64,000 bases of DNA from Pseudorhizobium xiangyangii. GTDB lineage: Bacteria > Pseudomonadota > Alphaproteobacteria > Rhizobiales > Rhizobiaceae. Each line of letters begins with the position of its first letter. The stretch's first letter is position 1. A program made the translations under genes and the position numbers. The stretch spans positions 228,194 to 292,193 of the forward strand of contig NZ_JAJAWH010000002.1 of NCBI RefSeq assembly GCF_020531965.1, given 5' to 3'. Of this stretch, positions 37,112-44,550 are shown piece after piece. Under the pieces are notes generated by a model, which made no database searches, was not told the origin of the DNA, and worked only from the letters and a program-made list of their open reading frames with translations.

Positions 37112-38131
37112 TCAGGCGCGCTCTGCTCTGGCAAGCAGCTCAATGCGGTCGAACATTTGCTGTGTCTTCAAGCGGGAGTTATTCAGCCCTGCGTCGATCT
37201 TCCCAATCTCATCGTCCGAATAGCGTTCGCTGCCGATCTCACGAATGCGGTGATTGAGTTCGTCCAGCGTGACGATCCGTTTCGTGTCCAGACCGAAGTC
37301 ATGCATCAGCGCGCCGATCTTCCACGAGTTGGATTCCAGTGCGAGAAATGGCGTCTTCGTGAACAAGCTGAAGCATACCGAGTGGAAGCGGCCGGTTACA
37401 TGAAGATGGGCGCGCAGCAGGGTGTCGATAAAGCCGGCTTCGTTCTTGTTGAAGAGGATGTTTCGGTTTCTCAGTTCGAAGGCTTTGGCATGGAGCTGGA
37501 TGTAACCTTCGCGCAAGGGCGGCGGAAAGTGGGGCTTGCTCGCCTTGAGCCCCTTTCTGATGGGAAACAGGTAGCTATCCGATCGTAAGGCCGCGATTCT
37601 CCGGAGCTCGATAGTCATGTCCCGGGACACCGAATCTCCAACAAGGAGTGCGTTTCGTTCGAGCGGCGATGTCGCCTCCACATCGCCTGCTGACAATGAA
37701 AGATCAGGCACCCACGTCACTTCGCATTGAGCCTGCGATCCCACGCTCTCTGCACTCCAGGAGTCACGCGTGGAAACCAAAGCCATTTTTTCCAGATATC
37801 GTCCCCAATGCGCGGGGTTCTCCTGGTAAAGCGCATTGATGAGCGCGACCGGTTTTTTGCCTCGTGCGGGATGATCAACGACCTTAAGAAGGCGTTCGCC
37901 GTGAGGCGAGCCATGGTGGAGCGTTCCCTCGCCGTTGATGACGACGATGTCGCAATCTGCCAGAGCCTTCAGGAAGGGCCGATCCTTTTCCCACTTTCCG
38001 CGAACCATGCTGCGGGCAGTTACACGGATCCCTCGAGACGTCAGGTTTTCCTCAAGCAGTCGCATCACCCGAAGGCATCCAAAGTGGCTTTCGCCACGCG
38101 TGTCATTCAAAATCACTGCCTTCAGGGACAA
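37112..38131 (-). CDS. Polysaccharide pyruvyl transferase family protein
   Basis: A 339-residue protein with the family's N-terminal motif (NDTRGESHFGC), an INGEGTLHHG block (about 64-73), NALYQENP and a C-terminal HVTGRFHSVCFSLF (about 244-257), which matches the conserved GxRxH segment of the family. Members add pyruvate ketals to surface polysaccharides. The start appears to be a TTG at 38129-38131 with GGAAG eight bases upstream; a GTG at 38116 is possible. Its position between lrp and lpsB suggests a role in lipopolysaccharide core or exopolysaccharide decoration. Confidence 0.8.
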   Translation of the reverse strand: MSLKAVILNDTRGESHFGCLRVMRLLEENLTSRGIRVTARSMVRGKWEKDRPFLKALADCDIVVINGEGTLHHGSPHGERLLKVVDHPARGKKPVALINALYQENPAHWGRYLEKMALVSTRDSWSAESVGSQAQCEVTWVPDLSLSAGDVEATSPLERNALLVGDSVSRDMTIELRRIAALRSDSYLFPIRKGLKASKPHFPPPLREGYIQLHAKAFELRNRNILFNKNEAGFIDTLLRAHLHVTGRFHSVCFSLFTKTPFLALESNSWKIGALMHDFGLDTKRIVTLDELNHRIREIGSERYSDDEIGKIDAGLNNSRLKTQQMFDRIELLARAERA

Positions 38132-38311
38132 CTGGATTGCTTCCGTCGGTTGGGAGAGGATTGGTGTGGGGATGGCCGCATGTATATCGCTGCATCAAAG
38201 CTATCAAGTATTTCCACCTTCCTGAGCCCGTTATGCACGAAGTTGTTCTTGTGCTTCGCCTTGCGATTTGATCTGAGAGACCGAACCGTCATGCCATTCT
38301 GGAGCAGGGAC

Positions 38312-39241
38312 ATGAAATCGGATCGGCCTTTGCGGCGCTCGCTCATCAAGATTCTCGGCACTGTCTTTCTCGGGAAGTCGAAGGCCCATGCCCAGAACGC
38401 CTGGCCCGGCCTTGTCCTCAATGCCCCGGTCGAGCCGGTGCGGGCCGGTGGCATTACCTATCGCGGCAGGGCGGTCGGCTCGCTGCTGCATCCCCTGGAG
38501 CTCAAGAAGGAAGCCGGCGAAGAGATCGTCATCGTCGGATCCGGGCCTTCCATCAACGACAACAATCCAGCCGCAGCCGGACCACGGACCGCCATCCTGC
38601 TCAATGGAGCTGTCAACCTGATCGGGTCGGAGATACAGGAGCCGCTCGCGGTCGCGATCGAGGACGAGCGTTTCGTATGGCGTCACTTTGCTCTTATGCG
38701 CGAAAAGATCACGGGCGGCATGATATGCCTTCTGTCGGTCGGCGTGATCAGGGCGATCTGCGAGAACGATCCGAACTGGCTGGCTGATAAAAGGGTCATG
38801 CTGATCGACGACATCCGCAAGCCCTATCGCGGCCCACGGCGGAAAACGTCTGAACTGACCGAGATGGATTTCGTGCGACTGAGCGGCGATGGGTCCTCCG
38901 GCTTTTCCGGCGATCCTGCGCGCGGGGTGTTTCAGGGCGGCTCGGTCGCGACCAGCGCGCTTCAGTTCGCGATCTTTTGCGCGCCGCGGCGCATCGGGTT
39001 CTTCGGCTTCGACATCTCCAATGCGGATACTCCCAGGTTCTACGAGAGGGCCGGCGAGACCGCGAAATCGGGGGTGGCGCGCGCTCAGGATCGCATCCTT
39101 GGGCATGTCGCGATTGCCAAATCCGTCTGCGAGGAGCGCGGTATTGAACTGCTCAACTTCTCGGCGGTATCCGCTCTGCGCGATTGCGGGCTGCCTTACG
39201 ATGCCCGGTATGCCAGGCGCTCAGCAGCTGCGGGCGCCTGA
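38312..39241 (+). CDS. DUF115/MptE-like envelope-glycan protein
   Basis: A 309-residue protein. The first 60 residues are basic; a nucleotide-binding-like motif follows (EIVIVGSGPSINDNN, about 71-85), then LLNGAVNLI and the C-terminal RIGFFGFDISN (about 228-238). This pattern resembles DUF115/MptE-like proteins and some glycan-transfer enzymes. The ATG at 38312 has GGAG and AGGGA upstream; an ATG at 38291 and longer extensions lack a binding site. It diverges from the pyruvyl transferase gene and converges on lpsB. The precise activity is unknown. Confidence 0.72.
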   Translation: MKSDRPLRRSLIKILGTVFLGKSKAHAQNAWPGLVLNAPVEPVRAGGITYRGRAVGSLLHPLELKKEAGEEIVIVGSGPSINDNNPAAAGPRTAILLNGAVNLIGSEIQEPLAVAIEDERFVWRHFALMREKITGGMICLLSVGVIRAICENDPNWLADKRVMLIDDIRKPYRGPRRKTSELTEMDFVRLSGDGSSGFSGDPARGVFQGGSVATSALQFAIFCAPRRIGFFGFDISNADTPRFYERAGETAKSGVARAQDRILGHVAIAKSVCEERGIELLNFSAVSALRDCGLPYDARYARRSAAAGA

Positions 39242-39256
39242 CAAGCCCTGTCGGCC

Positions 39257-40306
39257 TCAGGGCTTCAGAAGCCCCTCGTAGACGGCTTCGAGTGCCGTCG
39301 CTTCCCGCGCCAGAGCGAAATTCTGCCTGACATGCTCAAGTCCTGCCTCACCATGTCGCTGTGCCAGGGCCGGATCGGCGATATAGGGTTCGATCGCAGC
39401 TCGCAGAGGTTCATAGGCATCGGCCGGAACGACGTTACCGGTTTCTCCCGAAACGATCTGCTCCGCATAGGCGCCGGCATCGCTGGCGACGACCGCAGTC
39501 TGTGATGCCATGGCTTCCAGCGGAGTGAGCCCAAAGCCCTCGTTGCGGGAGGGAGCGACATAGAGCGTCAGCCGGCGGTACCATGGCTTGATGTCGTCCA
39601 CCTCGCCGAGGAACTGGATGCGATCGGAGAGACCTGCGTCGGCCACCATCGTTTTCAATTCGTCGCCAAACGCCTGGTGTTCCACTGTCACGCGGCCGCA
39701 AACGACAGCCGTCCAGTCTGGATGATGCGGCAAGAGGTCGATCATGGCGCGGACGAAAAGATCGGTGCCTTTCTGGTGACGGACGCGCCCGAAGCAGCCA
39801 ATCAGATGTTTTCCGGGAAGACCGGTCGCGGCAATCGTGTCGTCGCCGCCGTGGGGAGGATGGAAGATCTCAAGGTCGACCCCATGTCGGATGACGGTGT
39901 GCGGGACCTCCAGAAACGAGCCCGATCGCGCGCTCGTCGCCACGACGGCGTCCATCTTGCGAATCAGCCATTTCGTGTAGCCGCTGTGGTTCCGTTGGGC
40001 TGCCGAGGTGAACAGCAGCTTCAGTGGCATGCGCAGGACATGTTTCAGCACGATGCCGGGAAGCATCTCGGTGTTGCGCCGTGCATGCCAGACCCGAAAG
40101 CGGGCGTTCTCAGGCCGGCTCCAGAGCGACGGCAATTGGCGCCAGCGCATCTTCGGCAGGTCGTCGGGCAGTCCGGGTCCGAGCGTAACGATGCCACGGC
40201 CAAGCCGCACCTGCTCGGGTACGAGTTGCACGACAGTCGACGTTACGCCGGACAGGCGCCGCTTGAAATGCGGCGCCACGACCGTGATGTTACGGAGTGA
40301 GATCAA
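39257..40306 (-). CDS. lpsB: Lipopolysaccharide core glycosyltransferase LpsB/LpcC
   Basis: A 349-residue GT4 (GT-B) glycosyltransferase. The N-terminal KRRLSGVTSTVVQL (about 15-28) binds the acceptor side; the C-terminal half has GCFGRVRHQKGTDLFVRAM (about 170-188) and the donor-binding EX7E stretch in PSRNEGFGLTPLEAMA (about 252-267). LpsB/LpcC adds mannose to the inner core Kdo. Identification rests on this and on adjacency to greA, the order known in S. meliloti. The start is a TTG at 40304-40306 without a clear Shine-Dalgarno, 12 bp after the greA stop, so translation may depend on greA. Confidence 0.85.
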   Translation of the reverse strand: MISLRNITVVAPHFKRRLSGVTSTVVQLVPEQVRLGRGIVTLGPGLPDDLPKMRWRQLPSLWSRPENARFRVWHARRNTEMLPGIVLKHVLRMPLKLLFTSAAQRNHSGYTKWLIRKMDAVVATSARSGSFLEVPHTVIRHGVDLEIFHPPHGGDDTIAATGLPGKHLIGCFGRVRHQKGTDLFVRAMIDLLPHHPDWTAVVCGRVTVEHQAFGDELKTMVADAGLSDRIQFLGEVDDIKPWYRRLTLYVAPSRNEGFGLTPLEAMASQTAVVASDAGAYAEQIVSGETGNVVPADAYEPLRAAIEPYIADPALAQRHGEAGLEHVRQNFALAREATALEAVYEGLLKP

Positions 40307-40318
40307 GGAAGACAGCGA

Positions 40319-40795
40319 TCAGCCCCAGCTGACGGACAGGATCTCGTAGCCCTTGGCGCCACCGGGTGCGTTGACCTCGATGCTGTCACCGACTTCCTTG
40401 CCGATCATGGCGCGGGCTATCGGGGAGGAGACCGAGATACGGCCTGCCTTCACGTCAGCCTCCTGATCGCCGACGATCTGGTAGGTCTTCTCTTCCTCGG
40501 TGTCTTCGTCAATGAGCTTGACGGTGGCGCCGAACTTGATCTTGGACCCGGACATCTTCGACAGGTCGATCACCTCGGCGCGCGCGGTGAGATCTTCCAA
40601 TTCGCCGACGCGGCCTTCGTTATGGCTCTGGGCTTCCTTGGCCGCGTGGTATTCCGCGTTTTCGGAAAGGTCGCCATGGGCACGAGCCTCGGCGATCGCT
40701 TCGATGATGCGGGGACGCTCCTCCTGCTGGCGCCAGCGCAGTTCTTCCTGCAGCTGGGTAAAGCCGTTCTGCGTCATCGGTACCTTTTCGACCAT
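40319..40795 (-). CDS. greA: Transcription elongation factor GreA
   Basis: GreA rescues backtracked RNA polymerase by stimulating transcript cleavage. At 158 residues it has the standard length. The coiled-coil N-terminus contains the acidic tip in [16 protein letters not shown] (about 39-54) and the C-terminal domain ends in [12 protein letters not shown]. The ATG at 40793-40795 has AAGGACAAGGA just upstream; the longer open frame is not family-like. It is followed closely by lpsB on the same strand. Confidence 0.96.
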   Translation of the reverse strand: MVEKVPMTQNGFTQLQEELRWRQQEERPRIIEAIAEARAHGDLSENAEYHAAKEAQSHNEGRVGELEDLTARAEVIDLSKMSGSKIKFGATVKLIDEDTEEEKTYQIVGDQEADVKAGRISVSSPIARAMIGKEVGDSIEVNAPGGAKGYEILSVSWG

Positions 40796-41005
40796 TTCCT
40801 TGTCCTTCACGGGTGGACGCGTACGTCGCGGCCACAAAAAGAAACAGGTTCCGAAGCGAAACTTCGGAACCATGCACACATCAAAATTTCAGGAACTATA
40901 GCAGATCACTCTCTGCGATTTCCAGTGTTTTCGAGATGGTGCGTCAACGGGAAGTTTCAAGCCCGTCCTTTCGTCAACTTCAAGGTTGCTTGACTATTTC
41001 CGCGA

Positions 41006-41020
41006 GAACATATAGTGAAC
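41006..41020 (+). promoter_or_regulatory. LexA (SOS) box of the radical-SAM/UdgX operon
   Basis: A perfect GAAC-N7-GAAC direct repeat (GAACATATAGTGAAC), which on the other strand reads GTTC-N7-GTTC, the alphaproteobacterial LexA consensus. It lies 7 bp before the likely ATG at 41027 and overlaps the presumed -10 (TATAGT at 41011), with TTGACT at 40990-40995 upstream. A repressor bound here would block initiation directly. Confidence 0.82.
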
Positions 41021-41026
41021 AAACTA

Positions 41027-42259
41027 ATGAAGAAGTCTCTAAAAGAACGCTTGGCTATTCTTTCGGATGCCGCAAAATATGACGCCTCCTGCGCGTCGAG
41101 CGGCACCACGAAGCGAAATTCATCAGCCTCTGGTGGGCTGGGGTCGACCGAGGGGGCGGGCATCTGTCACGCCTACGCACCGGACGGACGCTGCATCTCG
41201 CTGCTGAAGATCCTGATGACGAACTTCTGCATCTACGACTGCGCCTACTGCATCAACCGATCGTCCAGCAATGTGGAGCGCGCGCGCTTCACGGTGGAGG
41301 AGGTAATCTGGCTGACGCTGGAGTTCTATCGCCGTAACTATATCGAGGGTCTGTTTCTCTCCTCAGGCATCATCCGTTCATCGGATCACACGATGGAGGA
41401 GATGGTGCGCATCGCTCGGGAATTGCGCACCACGCACAATTTTCGGGGCTATATCCACCTGAAATCGATTCCGGAGGCGTCGCCGCATCTGATCGAGGAG
41501 GCGGGGCTTTATGCCGATCGCCTGTCGATCAATATCGAATTGCCCACCGATACCGGGATTACCCAGTACGCGCCGGAGAAGCGTCCCGACAACATTCGCC
41601 GCTCGATGGGCGAGCTTCGCCTCAAGATCGAGGAAATGAGCGAGCCGACGCTGCAGACGAAGCGCCGCAAGAAATTTGCGCCGGCGGGCCAGAGCACGCA
41701 GATGATCGTCGGCGCGGATGGCGCCAATGATGCAACTATCCTCGGCACCAGCGCGCGCCTTTACGGCAGCTATGGACTGAAGCGCGTTTATTATTCCGCG
41801 TTCAGCCCCATCCCGGACTCGTCGAAGAACCTGCCGCTCATCAAGCCGCCGCTGATGCGCGAGCACCGGCTCTATCAGGCGGACTGGCTCTATCGGTTCT
41901 ACGGATTCGACATTGGCGAGATCACGTCCAGCAGTTCGGACGGGATGCTGGATCTGGACCTCGACCCCAAGCTTGCCTGGGCGCTCGGCCATCGGGACCG
42001 CTTTCCCGTGGACATCAACCGTGCCGAGCGGGAGATGCTGCTGCGCGTTCCGGGATTGGGGACGAAGACGGTGAAGGCTATTCTTTCGGCCCGCCGCTTT
42101 TCCCGGCTGCGGCTCGACGACCTGAAGCGCCTCGGCGTGTCGCTCAAGAAGGTGCAACCGTTCGTGACCGCAGATGGCTGGACGCCTCACAGGCTGGTCG
42201 ATCGGACGGACTTGCGGGCAATGTTCGAACCGAAGCCGGAACAGCTCTCGCTGTTGTAG
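41027..42259 (+). CDS. Radical-SAM protein with helix-hairpin-helix, DNA repair/modification type
   Basis: A 410-residue radical-SAM enzyme. The cluster motif is CX3CX2C in CIYDCAYC (C68, C72, C75). The N-terminus has SDAAKYDASCASSG and the C-terminus a helix-hairpin-helix (VPGLGTKTVKAILSARRF, about 339-356), a DNA-binding fold. It matches the putative DNA modification/repair radical-SAM family that occurs beside UDG-superfamily proteins. The ATG at 41027 is preferred to a GTG at 41015 because that GTG lies inside the LexA box; the transcript may be nearly leaderless. The substrate is unknown. The UdgX fusion gene starts 6 bp downstream. Confidence 0.9.
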   Translation: MKKSLKERLAILSDAAKYDASCASSGTTKRNSSASGGLGSTEGAGICHAYAPDGRCISLLKILMTNFCIYDCAYCINRSSSNVERARFTVEEVIWLTLEFYRRNYIEGLFLSSGIIRSSDHTMEEMVRIARELRTTHNFRGYIHLKSIPEASPHLIEEAGLYADRLSINIELPTDTGITQYAPEKRPDNIRRSMGELRLKIEEMSEPTLQTKRRKKFAPAGQSTQMIVGADGANDATILGTSARLYGSYGLKRVYYSAFSPIPDSSKNLPLIKPPLMREHRLYQADWLYRFYGFDIGEITSSSSDGMLDLDLDPKLAWALGHRDRFPVDINRAEREMLLRVPGLGTKTVKAILSARRFSRLRLDDLKRLGVSLKKVQPFVTADGWTPHRLVDRTDLRAMFEPKPEQLSLL

Positions 42260-42265
42260 AAGCCG

Positions 42266-43723
42266 ATGTACATGTGCACGCTGGAGGGCAGGGGGAATGT
42301 GGAGGAGTGGCGGGAGGCAGCGCGTGCCTTTCTGCTGGGCGGCGTCCTGCCGGACTTGATCTGCTGGCGCACGAACGGCGAGACGATGGGGCTCTTCGGC
42401 GTGGAGACCCCGTTTCCTCCACCTTTGCCGGAGTTCAGCTCCCCGAAGGTGCCGCCAGATTTCATCAAGCTTGCAGGTGCCGTGATCTGTCACAGCGACC
42501 CGGGCCGTTTTTCGCTGCTCTATCGCCTGCTGTTCCGGCTGATGCATGAGCGCCGCCTGCTCGACATGATGTCAGATGCGGATGTGGTGGCAGCGCGGCA
42601 AATGGCCAAGTCTGTCGGGCGGGACTACCACAAGATGACGGCCTTCGTGCGGTTCAAGGAATTGCCGCTGCCGGCCGAGACGGCGGGACGGCGGAAGTTC
42701 ATCGCCTGGTTCGAACCGGATCACTTCATCGTCGAGCGGGCCGCGCCGTTCTTCCAGCGACGGTTCAACGACATGGACTGGCTGATCGCGACGCCCAAGG
42801 GGGCTGCATCGTGGGACGGAGTGGAGCTGAAATCGACTTCAGAGCCGGCTGAGAAGCCGGATCTGAAGGACGAGACGGACGATCTCTGGCGCACCTACTA
42901 TGCTTCGATCTTCAATCCGGCGCGGCTGAAGGTGAAGGCGATGACGTCGGAAATGCCGAAGAAATACTGGAAGAACCTGCCGGAGGCGGACCTCATCCCG
43001 GGCCTGATCGCCAATGCGGAGGCGAGTGTCATGGAGATGGCGGCCCGGGCCGCGAGCGAGCCCCTGCCGTTCCACCATCGCTTGCAGGAGGTTGCCGCGA
43101 GTGTGCAACATGCGCCGTCTCTGCCGGTCGGTAGCCATGCCGCGCTGAAGGAGGAGGCCAGTCGCTGCACGCTCTGCGATCTGCATTGCATGGCGACGCA
43201 GACGGTGTTCGGCGAGGGGCCGGTGGATGCCGATGTCATGATCGTGGGCGAGCAGCCCGGCGACCAGGAGGATCTGGCCGGCAAGCCGTTCGTTGGGCCG
43301 GCGGGACAGTTGTTCAACGATGTCCTGAAACAGGTGGGGCTCGACAGGCAGAGGCTCTACGTCACCAATGCCGTCAAGCACTTCAAATATGAGCCGCGCG
43401 GAAAGCGGCGTATCCACCAGAAGCCGAACAGGGGAGAGATCCAGCAATGCCGCTGGTGGCTGAAACAGGAACTGGATCTTGTAAAGCCGAAGCTCGTCGT
43501 GGCCATGGGGGCGACCGCCTATTTCGCGCTGACAGATGAGCAGCACAAACTGGCGGATGTGCGGAGCAAGCCGATGGTTATGCAGGACGGGCAGACCCTG
43601 TTCGTAACGGTACACCCATCCTATCTGCTGCGCATTCCCGAGCCTGAGAAAAAGGCAGTGGAACTCCTGCGTTTCCGGGAAGATGTCGAATCGATCCAGA
43701 GGCTTGCACGTAGTTTTGCATGA
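42266..43723 (+). CDS. UdgX-type uracil-DNA glycosylase fused to a radical-SAM-linked N-terminal domain
   Basis: A 485-residue two-domain protein. Residues 1-250 form an uncharacterised domain known as a partner of the radical-SAM family (EWREAARAFL, AFVRFKELP, WFEPDHFIVERAAPFFQRRF). Residues 290-485 are a UDG-superfamily domain: cysteines C301 and C304, motif GEQPGDQED (328-336), VGPAG, VTNAVKHFK, the UdgX hallmark KRRIH (380-384), C395 and a VTVHPSYLLR motif. In Mycobacterium UdgX the His of KRRIH bonds covalently to uracil sites; H384 is the equivalent here. It follows the radical-SAM gene by 6 bp under the same LexA box. Confidence 0.92.
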   Translation: MYMCTLEGRGNVEEWREAARAFLLGGVLPDLICWRTNGETMGLFGVETPFPPPLPEFSSPKVPPDFIKLAGAVICHSDPGRFSLLYRLLFRLMHERRLLDMMSDADVVAARQMAKSVGRDYHKMTAFVRFKELPLPAETAGRRKFIAWFEPDHFIVERAAPFFQRRFNDMDWLIATPKGAASWDGVELKSTSEPAEKPDLKDETDDLWRTYYASIFNPARLKVKAMTSEMPKKYWKNLPEADLIPGLIANAEASVMEMAARAASEPLPFHHRLQEVAASVQHAPSLPVGSHAALKEEASRCTLCDLHCMATQTVFGEGPVDADVMIVGEQPGDQEDLAGKPFVGPAGQLFNDVLKQVGLDRQRLYVTNAVKHFKYEPRGKRRIHQKPNRGEIQQCRWWLKQELDLVKPKLVVAMGATAYFALTDEQHKLADVRSKPMVMQDGQTLFVTVHPSYLLRIPEPEKKAVELLRFREDVESIQRLARSFA

Positions 43724-43756
43724 ACGGGTTGAGAAGCGCCGCAAGAGCCCGCCGTT

Positions 43757-44416
43757 CTATCCTGTCTCGCCATGGCGGGCTGCGACCGGCTTCGATTCCG
43801 GAGAGCCCCGGAAGCGCAGGAAAATCGACAGCACGACCAGGACGAGAGTGGACAGGAATTCGGACTGCCAGTTCTGGAAGGACTCGAACCAGAACTGGGC
43901 GGATATGAGGTGTCCCATGACGGTCACGACTGGCTGGCCATGCCGTAGCGCATCCTCATTGGCGGCCGTGGCGCTGTTGCACAGGTGCAGGACGAAGGAG
44001 AGTACAAAAAGCAGCCCCAGCGCGATGCCGAGAGAGTAGGAATAAAGAGAGCGGACCAGTCCGCCGTGCCGCACCGGCCATGGGGCGGCAGGATCGTTTT
44101 CACGCCCGGCGGGGTCTTCATCGACCGGATCGCCGAGGCTTCCGGGGTCCTTCGATTCGGACGAGCCCTTCTGAAAGAGGAAAGCCGTCAGGCAGACATA
44201 CATGGACATCTGCAGAAACTCGCTTTCCCAGTTCTCGAACAGGGCCGATAGAAAGTCAGCCGACAGCGCGTAGTTCCAGAGCTGTGGTGGCGCGTCGCCG
44301 TGCTGCAGTGCCTGGTCCTGACCGACGTGCCAGCCGCTGAACAGCATGCCGATGATGGCGAAGAGTGTCAGGGCGGAGAGGACGAGACTGAGGCTGTTGT
44401 TGCGCAGGAACGTCAT
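43757..44416 (-). CDS. DUF6766-like membrane protein with internal repeat
   Basis: A 219-residue membrane protein with four helices and two related halves. The first half carries SADFLSALFENWESEFLQM then a helix then SSESK; the second carries SAQFWFESFQNWQSEFLSTL then a helix then SPESK, showing an internal duplication. Function is unknown. The ATG at 44414-44416 has GAGGAT upstream; a 46-residue extension is not supported. It converges with the UdgX gene. Confidence 0.78.
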   Translation of the reverse strand: MTFLRNNSLSLVLSALTLFAIIGMLFSGWHVGQDQALQHGDAPPQLWNYALSADFLSALFENWESEFLQMSMYVCLTAFLFQKGSSESKDPGSLGDPVDEDPAGRENDPAAPWPVRHGGLVRSLYSYSLGIALGLLFVLSFVLHLCNSATAANEDALRHGQPVVTVMGHLISAQFWFESFQNWQSEFLSTLVLVVLSIFLRFRGSPESKPVAARHGETG

Positions 44417-44550
44417 GACATGATCCTCGCTTGCGCCGATGGCTGCCTTCCAGTGGCCTTGCCAAAGGGTTCCTGGGGAACGTGCCTCAGACCTGCCAGT
44501 TCCCTGATATCGCGCTGGGTCGGGCGGCTTCCAGTCGGTGCAGGCGCGAC

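Noticed and set aside
37727-38311. N-terminal extension of the DUF115-like gene
   Set aside because: It overlaps the pyruvyl transferase gene on the other strand and has no family similarity; a good ribosome site exists at 38312.
39243-39265. Terminator between the DUF115-like gene and lpsB
   Set aside because: An 8-bp inverted repeat AAGCCCTG/CAGGGCTT exists, but neither strand has a T-run, so I did not list it as a terminator.
41015-41026. GTG start at 41015 for the radical-SAM gene
   Set aside because: It lies inside the LexA box and the presumed -10 region, so it is unlikely to be in the mRNA.
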